From the NCBI GenBank assembly GCA_937907245.1, contig CALCUM010000002.1, positions 372,001 to 436,000 of the forward strand: a DNA stretch of 64,000 bases, given 5' to 3'. Position numbers and translations under genes: made by a program. Of this stretch, positions 17,525-24,428 are shown piece after piece; positions within the stretch are counted from its first letter, which is position 1, and each line of letters begins with the position of its first letter. Under the pieces are notes generated by a model. It made no database searches and was not told the DNA's origin. It saw only the letters and a program-made list of their open reading frames with translations. Origin of the DNA: an uncultured Rhodobiaceae bacterium (GTDB lineage: Bacteria; Pseudomonadota; Alphaproteobacteria; RS24).

Positions 17525-18952
17525 ATGATCGCGCCATTTGTTCTCGCCATTGTGGGGCGACCCAATGTGGGTAAATCTACGCTATTCAATCGTCTTGTTG
17601 GGCGCAAACTGGCTTTGGTCGATGACCAGCCAGGGGTCACGCGCGACCGCCGTTTTGGCGATGCGCGGCTTGGCGATTTGCGGTTTCAAATTGTCGATAC
17701 GGCGGGTTTCGAAGAGGGCAAAACAGGCTCGTTAGAAGCGCGCATGCGCGCCCAAACCGAAGCTGCCATCGGCGAAGCGGACATGGTTCTCATGCTCACC
17801 GATGCGCGCGTAGGCCTGTTGCCAGAAGATGAATTATTCGCGCGCATTTTACGAAAAGCCAATGTACCGGTTATTTTGGCGGGTAATAAATCAGAGAGCA
17901 AAGCCTCGGAAACCGGGCTGAACGAGATGTATAGTTTGGGACTGGGCGAGCCGATTGCGCTGTCGGCCGAGCATGGCCACGGCACGGATGACCTATACAC
18001 CAAAGTGCGCGACGCGATTGCGCTGCATGAAGAAGCCCATAAAGCCGACTTCGTGGAGCTAGACGAAGACGACGAGGACGCTGATTTCGACCCGGATATG
18101 CCATTTGAAGATGATCCGGATAAGCCGCTGCGCGTGGCCATTTTGGGGCGTCCGAACGCGGGCAAGTCGACGTTGATTAATTATATTCTGGGCCAAGACC
18201 GACTTTTGACGGGGCCAGAGGCGGGCATTACGCGCGATAGTATTTCGGTCAATTGGACTTGGGAAAGCCACCATGCGCCCAATGGCTCGCGCCCGATTAC
18301 GCTTTGGGATACGGCGGGTGTGCGGCGTAAATCTCGGGTTACGGAGAAGTTAGAAAAACTATCGGTGGCCGATGGTCTGCGCGCGGTAAAATTTGCCGAA
18401 GTGGTAGTTTTACTGGTCGATGCAACGACGCCATTTGACAAGCAAGACATTCAATTGGCAGATTTGATTGAGCGCGAAGGCCGCGCCCTTGTGGTGGGTA
18501 TCAATAAATGGGATTTGAAACTCGACCGCAAAGAAGTGCGCCAAACCATTAATGATGCGCTGCTCCGCACCATGCCGCGCTTGCGCGGGGTGCCGGTGAT
18601 TATGATGTCGGCGCAAACGGGCAAGGGCGTTGAGCAACTTATGCCAGCGGTACAAAAGCAATATGAGATTTGGAACGCGCGCATTGGCACGGCTAAATTG
18701 AACAAATGGCTGGGCGATGTCATCGACCGTCATCCGCCCCCTGCCGACAAGGGCCGTCCGGTTCGTCTGCGCTATATCACGCAAGCCAAAGCGCGTCCGC
18801 CAACCTTCGTCACCTTCTCCAGCCGCGGCCACGCGGTACCAGAAAGCTATCAGCGCTATCTGGCAAACAGCCTGCGCGAGACGTTTTCTTTGGATGGCGT
18901 ACCTTTGCGTATTTTTGTCCGTAAAGGCAAAAACCCTTATGAGGATAAATAG
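17525..18952 (+). CDS. der: Ribosome-assembly GTPase Der (EngA)
   Basis: A tandem GTPase of 475 residues needed for 50S subunit maturation. The first G domain has GRPNVGKST (11-19), DTAGF and NKSE; the second has GRPNAGKST (near 203), DTAGVRRKS and NKWDL; a KH-like C-terminal domain ends in RIFVRKGKNPYEDK. The first G4 motif is NKSE rather than NKxD, seen in many Der proteins. An acidic linker of about 20 residues (DEDDEDADFDPDMPFEDD) joins the G domains. The stop codon falls inside a terminator hairpin, so the panB-to-der unit ends here. Confidence 0.96.
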   Translation: MIAPFVLAIVGRPNVGKSTLFNRLVGRKLALVDDQPGVTRDRRFGDARLGDLRFQIVDTAGFEEGKTGSLEARMRAQTEAAIGEADMVLMLTDARVGLLPEDELFARILRKANVPVILAGNKSESKASETGLNEMYSLGLGEPIALSAEHGHGTDDLYTKVRDAIALHEEAHKADFVELDEDDEDADFDPDMPFEDDPDKPLRVAILGRPNAGKSTLINYILGQDRLLTGPEAGITRDSISVNWTWESHHAPNGSRPITLWDTAGVRRKSRVTEKLEKLSVADGLRAVKFAEVVVLLVDATTPFDKQDIQLADLIEREGRALVVGINKWDLKLDRKEVRQTINDALLRTMPRLRGVPVIMMSAQTGKGVEQLMPAVQKQYEIWNARIGTAKLNKWLGDVIDRHPPPADKGRPVRLRYITQAKARPPTFVTFSSRGHAVPESYQRYLANSLRETFSLDGVPLRIFVRKGKNPYEDK

Positions 18953-18963
18953 GGTTTCTTTTT
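18930..18963 (+). terminator. Rho-independent terminator overlapping the der stop codon
   Basis: The arms AAACCCT (18931-18937) and AGGGTTT (18951-18957) form a 7-bp stem with a 13-base loop, followed by CTTTTT (18958-18963). The last codons and TAG of der lie inside the hairpin. It separates the der operon from the accessory island. Confidence 0.65.
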
Positions 18964-19066
18964 CGCGATAAATTAAGTACGAAAATATATCTAAAATTAA
19001 CGCTCTTTTAGGGGTGCAGGCTGTCTTCTGTGTTTTATGAAACATGGAGTTCAAAAAAGGCAACCG

Positions 19067-19294
19067 ATGGAAATCGTTCGAAATCGGCAACGACCTCGCT
19101 GCGCCGTCTGCACTTCGTCGGCCATTGCGCTAAACGGCGCCTGCGTCTGGCACGCCATCTCGCAAACCTGGCGGGTTACCCAACCCGACCTAAACAAAGA
19201 CGCCGATGGGGCGTTGTGCCCTAGCAAGAAGAACCAAGGTTTTTACTGCCAAGACTGCGAAACATTCGTGGGCGTTAGGTTTGGGCGTCTCTAA
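19067..19294 (+). CDS. Cys-rich miniprotein, probable zinc ribbon
   Basis: A 75-residue protein not assigned to a family. Two CxxC knuckles, RCAVC near residue 12 and YCQDC near 65, plus a Cys at 26 and a His three residues on, could build one or two zinc sites. The middle reads DADGALCPSKKNQGFY. I take the ATG at 19067, which follows AAGG by six bases; an upstream in-frame ATG at 19037 is possible. It lies alone between the der terminator and the convergent membrane-protein gene whose stop is 16 bases away. Coding status is supported by the paired CxxC motifs rather than by known homology. Confidence 0.5.
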   Translation: MEIVRNRQRPRCAVCTSSAIALNGACVWHAISQTWRVTQPDLNKDADGALCPSKKNQGFYCQDCETFVGVRFGRL

Positions 19295-19309
19295 GAGGCT
19301 TTGCGAATC

Positions 19310-20515
19310 CTAGTCTGGCTTCAGTAGCTCGGTAGTCTGGGCAGGTAAGATGTTTGGGTTTGGCTCATTCGGCTTCGATCGCTTTGTCCATATTAAGTTA
19401 CTAATGAGATTATCACTCTCATGGATATCTGCCTTTCCAGGAGGAATTTTGACGTTCTCGAAAATAATATCTGTCAAGGTCTCAAGGTTTTTTGTGTCCT
19501 CTGCAGATGACGTGTCTCGGCGACTGCTGAAGCCGACATAAAGCTCCATGAGTCTCTGTCTGTAGTTGTAAGCTTCATAGAGTTGTGAGCGTCTATTTAT
19601 TTGCCTGTTGATGTGCAGAGCTACCCAAAATATTGGCGATAAGAAGGTAATTCGACCGACCATACCGAGAAACGACAATTTGTCTCCAAATATATTCTGT
19701 TGATTGAAGTCGGCAGTGACAGATTCCCAGAAAAAATTAATGCCAAAGGTTGCAAGAATAAGGGCGGCGGAAAGTAAAAGCAGAGCTAAAAAGGAAGAAT
19801 ATAGCACTAGGCTTACTAGGAAGTTTTTATCTCGGATTGTTGCGCAAAGCCCCTTGTTTAGCCCAGTATCTTCTTGAGGGTCGTTGCCATATCTCAATTT
19901 TGAAAATCTGAATGCGGTAGCGAGTCCTGTCGCTGCTGCGCTCGGTAGTAAGCTGGTTATGTCATTTCGAGTTTTTTCGATAAATTGTTTGTGGCCACTA
20001 TTTTTGTCGTTGATTTCTAATAAAAAATTATCAATCTGTGCATTCAGCTCGATAGCAGCTTGGTTTTGTGTTTTTACACCCTGAGCAGAGGTGATGGCAG
20101 CTTGGTTTTGTGCTTCTGCGCCTTCAGCAGATTTAGCTGCGGCTTGGCTTTGTGTTTCTGCGCCTTCAGCAGATTTAGTTGCGGCTTGGCTTTGGTTTTC
20201 TGCGCCTTCAGCAGATTTAGCTGCGGTTTGGTTTTGCGCTTCTGCATTTTGGGCAGAGGCGTTGGCGTCTTGGTTTCGCGCTTCTGCATTTTGGGCAGAG
20301 GCGTTGGCGGCTTGGTTTTGCGCTTCTGCATTTTGGGCAGAAATGCTGGCGTTATTGTCCCTTGAGTCTGCATTCTGGGCCGTGAGTTTAATTTCTTCGT
20401 CTATCTTACGCACACCCTGAGCTAGGCTATCGATTGTTTTGGCTGCCTCCGCCATGCTCTCTATGTAGTCCAGCAATTCTTGCTTTTTCATTTTACTAAT
20501 TGATTTATCTAACAC
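19310..20515 (-). CDS. Repeat-containing coiled-coil membrane protein, unknown function
   Basis: A 401-residue protein, not recognised. A helical N-terminus (1-48) leads into about eight 14-residue repeats (49-160) of the form AEAQNQAANASAQN, Ala/Gln/Asn-rich and compatible with two heptads of an alanine-type coiled coil. Then come a polar segment, two hydrophobic helices (about 232-262 and 281-300) and a cytosolic-looking C-terminal helical domain with RRSQLYEAYNYRQRLMEL. The layout recalls coiled-coil membrane proteins such as DUF6161, but I cannot confirm that. The GTG start at 20515 has AGAGAGGA six bases upstream. It is 34 bases downstream of an HNH endonuclease gene and is probably cotranscribed. 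The base composition looks more AT-rich than the flanking housekeeping genes. Confidence 0.8.
   Translation of the reverse strand: MLDKSISKMKKQELLDYIESMAEAAKTIDSLAQGVRKIDEEIKLTAQNADSRDNNASISAQNAEAQNQAANASAQNAEARNQDANASAQNAEAQNQTAAKSAEGAENQSQAATKSAEGAETQSQAAAKSAEGAEAQNQAAITSAQGVKTQNQAAIELNAQIDNFLLEINDKNSGHKQFIEKTRNDITSLLPSAAATGLATAFRFSKLRYGNDPQEDTGLNKGLCATIRDKNFLVSLVLYSSFLALLLLSAALILATFGINFFWESVTADFNQQNIFGDKLSFLGMVGRITFLSPIFWVALHINRQINRRSQLYEAYNYRQRLMELYVGFSSRRDTSSAEDTKNLETLTDIIFENVKIPPGKADIHESDNLISNLIWTKRSKPNEPNPNILPAQTTELLKPD
20058..20393. repeat. 42-bp in-frame tandem repeat, seven good copies plus one degenerate
   Basis: Units begin at 20058, 20100, 20142, 20184, 20226, 20268, 20310 and 20352 (degenerate). 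Each encodes 14 residues on the minus strand. Units 2-4 share GCGCCTTCAGCAGATTTA and units 5-7 share GCATTTTGGGCAGA, so two local duplication bursts are visible. Such repeats gain and lose units by slippage or recombination while keeping frame. Confidence 0.92.
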
Positions 20516-20549
20516 GTTAAATCCTCTCTTTTTTGCTTTTGGACGATGC

Positions 20550-21206
20550 CTAACTGTGATTCAATCGGCCGTCAATTTCCTTTAAAAGATAACTGCTAAT
20601 ATCCTTTTTGCTCTTCGCATCCGCGAAATGTGCCATGCGGTGATGGTGAGCGCATAAGACGGATAGGTTCCAGATGCCATCTTCGCCGCCTTCGCAGAGC
20701 GGCACAATGTGATGCACTTCGATGTAGAATTTTCCATCGGGCTTTTTAAAGCGATTGCCACAGTCTCTAATCAAACACTCGCGGCCAAAAGTTTGTCGCG
20801 CTTCTCTCGCCCAGCCTTTATCGCGCACATAGGTTTCCATAAAATGTTCGCGTTTCTCTGGCAGGCGGACAGGCCGCATTTTAAGTTTCGTTGACCTCTC
20901 CTTTATGCCTTCCGCGCCGTCCCATAAATCCGCATCGCGCATGGCTTCTTTTTCATGCTTCAGGTAGTCAATATTTCGCAGCGTATATATTCCCTGATTG
21001 TCGACGAAACTTACTAGCTCTTCGTCCCTAAGGAATTGCAGCTGTTGGCGAACTTTAGCGGCAACATTGTTGTTCTTGGGGTGCAAGGTTTGCAAAACGT
21101 TCTGCCGCTCCGCTAAAAAATCTCGTAGTGCAAAGGTTCGGCTGCCATGGGTCTCGCAATAATCTACGACTTCCCCAAGCACCTGCTGTTTCCAAGTCTG
21201 AGCCAT
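20550..21206 (-). CDS. HNH endonuclease with N-terminal winged helix; candidate modification-dependent restriction enzyme
   Basis: A 218-residue two-domain protein. Residues 1-76 look like a winged helix: WKQQVLGEVVDYC, then HPKNNNVAAKVRQQLQFLRD (42-61) and a FVDNQGIYTL wing. This matches the C-terminal domain of Dam-replacing/DpnI-type restriction enzymes as I remember it, where it reads methylated adenine. Residues 140-195 are an HNH nuclease: CLIRDC (144-149), EVHHIVPL (163-170) with the catalytic His pair, Asn180, and CAHHHRMAH (185-193), with Cys144, Cys149, Cys185 and His188 as likely zinc ligands. No DNA methyltransferase is nearby, as expected for a modification-dependent enzyme. It starts six bases after a Cys/His miniprotein gene. 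Nuclease fold is firm; methyl-dependence is inference. Confidence 0.85.
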   Translation of the reverse strand: MAQTWKQQVLGEVVDYCETHGSRTFALRDFLAERQNVLQTLHPKNNNVAAKVRQQLQFLRDEELVSFVDNQGIYTLRNIDYLKHEKEAMRDADLWDGAEGIKERSTKLKMRPVRLPEKREHFMETYVRDKGWAREARQTFGRECLIRDCGNRFKKPDGKFYIEVHHIVPLCEGGEDGIWNLSVLCAHHHRMAHFADAKSKKDISSYLLKEIDGRLNHS

Positions 21207-21212
21207 GTCGCG

Positions 21213-21410
21213 TCAAGTATCCCCACCGCAATGCACACAAGCCACCACCTTGTCGTAATATCTTGCGGCGCTTTTTAGCGCTGTGTCGGGGGTGAGGTGG
21301 CTACCTATATCGATACGGTCTGGGTGCTTTACCAGCAGGCCGCAGCCCTCTCGATGCACTTCATAGGTGCCGTCTTCTAATGGTTTCGGGTTGATGTGGT
21401 AAAAAGACAT
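21213..21410 (-). CDS. Small Cys/His protein of a widespread uncharacterised type
   Basis: A 65-residue protein: YHINPKPLEDGTYEVHREGC, then DIGSHLTPDTALKSAARYY, then VVACVHCGG. The G-x-x-E-V-H-x-x-x-C start, the middle alanine helix beginning after a short loop, and the terminal CxxC are a pattern I recall from many small uncharacterised bacterial proteins, likely zinc-binding. AGGAAA precedes its ATG. It is the first gene of a minus-strand unit with the HNH endonuclease (6-base gap), which suggests cotranscription. No function is known. Confidence 0.65.
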   Translation of the reverse strand: MSFYHINPKPLEDGTYEVHREGCGLLVKHPDRIDIGSHLTPDTALKSAARYYDKVVACVHCGGDT

Positions 21411-21475
21411 TGGCTTTTCCTGTTCTTGTTATTTCAGGAGAGCTTGCCACTGTGCGCCCGCAAACGCCAGTGCGT

Positions 21476-22216
21476 TTATTTTTGAAATTCAATAATCTCG
21501 CCGGTACGTGTTTCCTTGGGCGATAGCAGCTCCAAGAAAAGTGGCGCTACATCGGCTGGTGTGGGCAAGGTATCTGGATCTTCGCCGGGCATGGCTTGCG
21601 CGCGCATCGCCGTGCGAATGGGGCCGGGGGAGAGCAAATTGGCGCGCAAAGCGTCGTTCGCATGCTCGTTCGCCCAAGTTTTCACGAGGGCATCTAGCGC
21701 CGCTTTGGTGGTCGCATATGTGCCCCAAAATGGGCGGCATTTATGCGCGGCGCCCGAAGTGGTGAACACCGCACGCGGCGCTTCGGCTTGCAATAAAAGC
21801 GGCTCCATGGCGCGGATGAGGCGCGCATTGGCCGTCACATTTACGGCCATGGCTTTGTCGAATTCTTTCGGGTCTATATGCGAGCTGGGGGTCATCGGCC
21901 CTAGCACGCCGGCATTGCCGATCAGCATATCTAATTTACCAAACCGCTCGTTTAGGCTAGCGCCCAAACGGTCTAGCGCCTCGCCGTCGGTTACATCCAT
22001 GGGCACGCCGGTGGCTTCGCCGCCCGCTGAGGAGATGGTGTCATATAGCTCCTCTAGGGCGCCTTGCGTGCGGGCCAGCAATAAAACATGGGCTCCGGCA
22101 GCCGCTAAACTTTGCGCCACCGCCCAGCCGATACCCCGACCTGCGCCAGTGACGAGGGCTAATTTACCTTCGAAATTATACCCGTGGGCTAAGGCGGGCG
22201 CCAATGTATCGGTCAT
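21476..22216 (-). CDS. Short-chain dehydrogenase/reductase
   Basis: A classical SDR of 246 residues: cofactor motif TGAGRGIG (24-31), GNAGVLGP in place of the usual NNAG, and the catalytic Tyr-Lys pair in GTYATTKAALD, with Ser in TTSGAAHK. Loss of the first Asn of NNAG to Gly is a minor change. The substrate is unknown. It begins two bases after the purF stop and ends the long dnaB-to-purF unit; this purF-SDR pairing recurs in Alphaproteobacteria. A weak hairpin (21448-21472) lies downstream but lacks a T run. Confidence 0.92.
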   Translation of the reverse strand: MTDTLAPALAHGYNFEGKLALVTGAGRGIGWAVAQSLAAAGAHVLLLARTQGALEELYDTISSAGGEATGVPMDVTDGEALDRLGASLNERFGKLDMLIGNAGVLGPMTPSSHIDPKEFDKAMAVNVTANARLIRAMEPLLLQAEAPRAVFTTSGAAHKCRPFWGTYATTKAALDALVKTWANEHANDALRANLLSPGPIRTAMRAQAMPGEDPDTLPTPADVAPLFLELLSPKETRTGEIIEFQK

Positions 22217-22218
22217 GG

Positions 22219-23688
22219 TTAACCTTGTTCAGATAAAAGAGAAAGCTGGTGCAAATGGTCGCCGCCATTTTGGTCGGCAAGGCCAGTTGGGTATTCGCCG
22301 GTGAAACAATGGTCGGTATATTGCGGGCGCTCGGGGTTGCGGCCATCGGGAAAGCCCATCGCCTGATACAGGCCATCGACGCTCAAGAAAGCTAGGCTGT
22401 CGGCGCCGATATATTTGCACATAGCTTCCAACGAGTGGTTGGCGGCCAACAAATGCTCTTGGCTCGGCGTATCAATGCCGTAGAAATCTGGGTGGGTAAT
22501 CGGCGGCGAGGCGATGCGCATATGCACTTCCTTGGCGCCTGCTTCGCGCATCATTTGAACAATTTTGACCGAGGTTGTGCCGCGCACAATACTGTCGTCG
22601 ATGAGAATGACCCGCTTGCCCTCCACCTGCGCGCGATTGGCATTATGCTTCAGCTTCACTGAGAAAGCCCGAATAGACTGCGTCGGCTCAATGAACGTGC
22701 GGCCAACGTAATGATTGCGAATGATGCCCAGCTCGAACGGAATTTTGGACGCTTCCCCATAACCGATAGCCGAAGGCACGCCGCTGTCTGGCACCGGAAT
22801 AACCACATCCGCTTCGACACCGCTTTCTTCCGCCAATTTGCGACCAAAAGCTTTGCGGCAGTCGTAAACGCTTTTGCCATTAATGATGCTGTCGGGGCGC
22901 GAGAAATAAATATACTCAAAAATGCACGGGCGCGGCTCAATGGGGGGGAAAGGCTTAATGCTTTCAATGCCGTCATCTGTGATGACGACAATCTCGCCGT
23001 TTTCAACTTCGCGCACAAAACTGGCGCCAATAATATCGAGGGCGCAGGTTTCGGACGCCAGAATATAGGCGCCATCCAGCTTGCCAATCACCAAAGGACG
23101 AATGCCAAGCGGGTCGCGCGCGCCGATGAGTTTTTTATTGGTCAGCACCACCAGGGCATAAGCACCTTCAATTTGAAACAGCGCATCGGTAAAGCGCGAC
23201 AAGGTGTTGACTCGTTTAGAGCGTGCCACCAATTGCAAAATGGTTTCTGTGTCCGACGTCGATTGGAAAATCGAGCCGTTTTTTACCAGCTCTTCGCGCA
23301 AAGTTAGCGCATTGGTGAGGTTGCCATTATGGGCAATGGCAAAGCCACCGCCCGTTAGGTCGGCGAAGAGTGGCTGCACATTGCGCAAAATCGTCTCGCC
23401 CGTGGTCGAGTAGCGCACATGGCCAACCGCCGAGGGTCCCAACAGATTGTCTAAAACGCGCGGCTTGGTGAAGTGGTCAGAGACCAGTCCCATGCGGCGT
23501 TCGGCGAAAAAGTTTTTGCCGTCAAAGCTCACAATACCCGCAGCTTCTTGGCCGCGATGTTGCAAAGCATGTAATCCTAAAGTGGTAAGTGCGGCCGCAT
23601 CGGGGTGTCCAAAGATGCCAAATACACCGCATTCGTCGCGTAATTTATCGGTCTTTTCGTCATAATGATAGGCGGGTAGGCGTGTCAT
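22219..23688 (-). CDS. purF: Amidophosphoribosyltransferase
   Basis: First enzyme of purine synthesis, making phosphoribosylamine from PRPP and glutamine. The 489-residue protein starts with an 18-residue leader before DECGVFGIFG; the Cys is the amidotransferase nucleophile and must become N-terminal by cleavage. The PRPP site is VILIDDSIVRGTTSVKIVQ. It belongs to the Bacillus-type PurF by leader and sequence, but the C-terminal CxxCxxC of the iron-sulfur form is reduced to one Cys in HCFTGEYPT, so a [4Fe-4S] cluster is unlikely. The start codon overlaps the cvpA stop by one base (TAATG). Confidence 0.96.
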   Translation of the reverse strand: MTRLPAYHYDEKTDKLRDECGVFGIFGHPDAAALTTLGLHALQHRGQEAAGIVSFDGKNFFAERRMGLVSDHFTKPRVLDNLLGPSAVGHVRYSTTGETILRNVQPLFADLTGGGFAIAHNGNLTNALTLREELVKNGSIFQSTSDTETILQLVARSKRVNTLSRFTDALFQIEGAYALVVLTNKKLIGARDPLGIRPLVIGKLDGAYILASETCALDIIGASFVREVENGEIVVITDDGIESIKPFPPIEPRPCIFEYIYFSRPDSIINGKSVYDCRKAFGRKLAEESGVEADVVIPVPDSGVPSAIGYGEASKIPFELGIIRNHYVGRTFIEPTQSIRAFSVKLKHNANRAQVEGKRVILIDDSIVRGTTSVKIVQMMREAGAKEVHMRIASPPITHPDFYGIDTPSQEHLLAANHSLEAMCKYIGADSLAFLSVDGLYQAMGFPDGRNPERPQYTDHCFTGEYPTGLADQNGGDHLHQLSLLSEQG

Positions 23689-24383
23689 TATTTGACCCCT
23701 TCGGTATTGCGGATAAGCCGCTCAATCGTCGATCTCTCGCCTTGTTTATAGCCCGTGTCTTTGAAGCTGTCTTGCGTTTCCTGAACAATTTTATCGACCT
23801 GTTCTTTTGCCGCATCTAGCAATACTTCTTGGCCAAATTCTTGCAAGGCCTCCACCCCATCTGCCGCCGACGTGTTGCCGATATTGATGAGGTTTAGTGG
23901 CAAACGCTCTAGGGGCACAAGCGTCACAAAGGCTTTGCTGCCGGTTTGCAGCATGGGGCGCAATTTAGCTTGGGTGATGAAGTCGGGGTGTTCGTCTTCG
24001 GGAAATACCGCGCTCATGCCCAAATAGGCCATGCAGATGATAAACCCACCGCGTGCAGCGCCAAACAAGACCCCCATGGAGCGGTCTAGGGGGCCTAGCG
24101 CGCTGCCCTTCAATTGTTTGGCTATCATGGAGCTGAGGAAGGAAAACACAATCAAGGTGGCCAAGAAAGTCACCAACATGGCGCCACCGTTCACCACCCA
24201 GTCTATTTTGATGTAATTGGCCAAAACAGGTTTTAAAGACGGGCCAAAAAAAATCGCGGCATAGCCTGCGGCCGCCCATCCCAGAATGGACAAAACCTCT
24301 TTGGTGAACCCGCGCATCAACGATAGTGATGCCGAGATAAGCAACACTGCAATGATCAGGTAATCAAGGACCAGTAATTCCAT
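23688..24383 (-). CDS. cvpA: CvpA family membrane protein
   Basis: A 231-residue inner-membrane protein with four hydrophobic helices in the first 130 residues, including LDYLIIAVLLISASLSLMRG and TKEVLSILGWAAAGYAAIFFG, then a conserved DRSMGVLFGAARGGF loop and a helical, charged C-terminal half. CvpA proteins affect envelope homeostasis and colicin V production in enterics; the mechanism is not known. It sits directly upstream of purF with a one-base overlap, the standard cvpA-purF order, and 45 bases after radA. Confidence 0.93.
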   Translation of the reverse strand: MELLVLDYLIIAVLLISASLSLMRGFTKEVLSILGWAAAGYAAIFFGPSLKPVLANYIKIDWVVNGGAMLVTFLATLIVFSFLSSMIAKQLKGSALGPLDRSMGVLFGAARGGFIICMAYLGMSAVFPEDEHPDFITQAKLRPMLQTGSKAFVTLVPLERLPLNLINIGNTSAADGVEALQEFGQEVLLDAAKEQVDKIVQETQDSFKDTGYKQGERSTIERLIRNTEGVK

Positions 24384-24428
24384 AACGAATTCCTATCATG
24401 AGTCGGGTTTCAGCGTTCCTGAGGGCGC

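Noticed and set aside
20058-20393. CRISPR-like array
   Set aside because: The 42-bp units are contiguous with no spacers and keep an open reading frame, so this is a protein-coding tandem repeat.
21448-21472. Terminator after the SDR gene
   Set aside because: CACTG/CAGTG arms can pair but no T run follows on the minus strand, so termination here is not supported.
18953-21475. Mobile element with att sites
   Set aside because: No integrase, transposase, tRNA gene or matching flanking repeats were found at the ends of the island.
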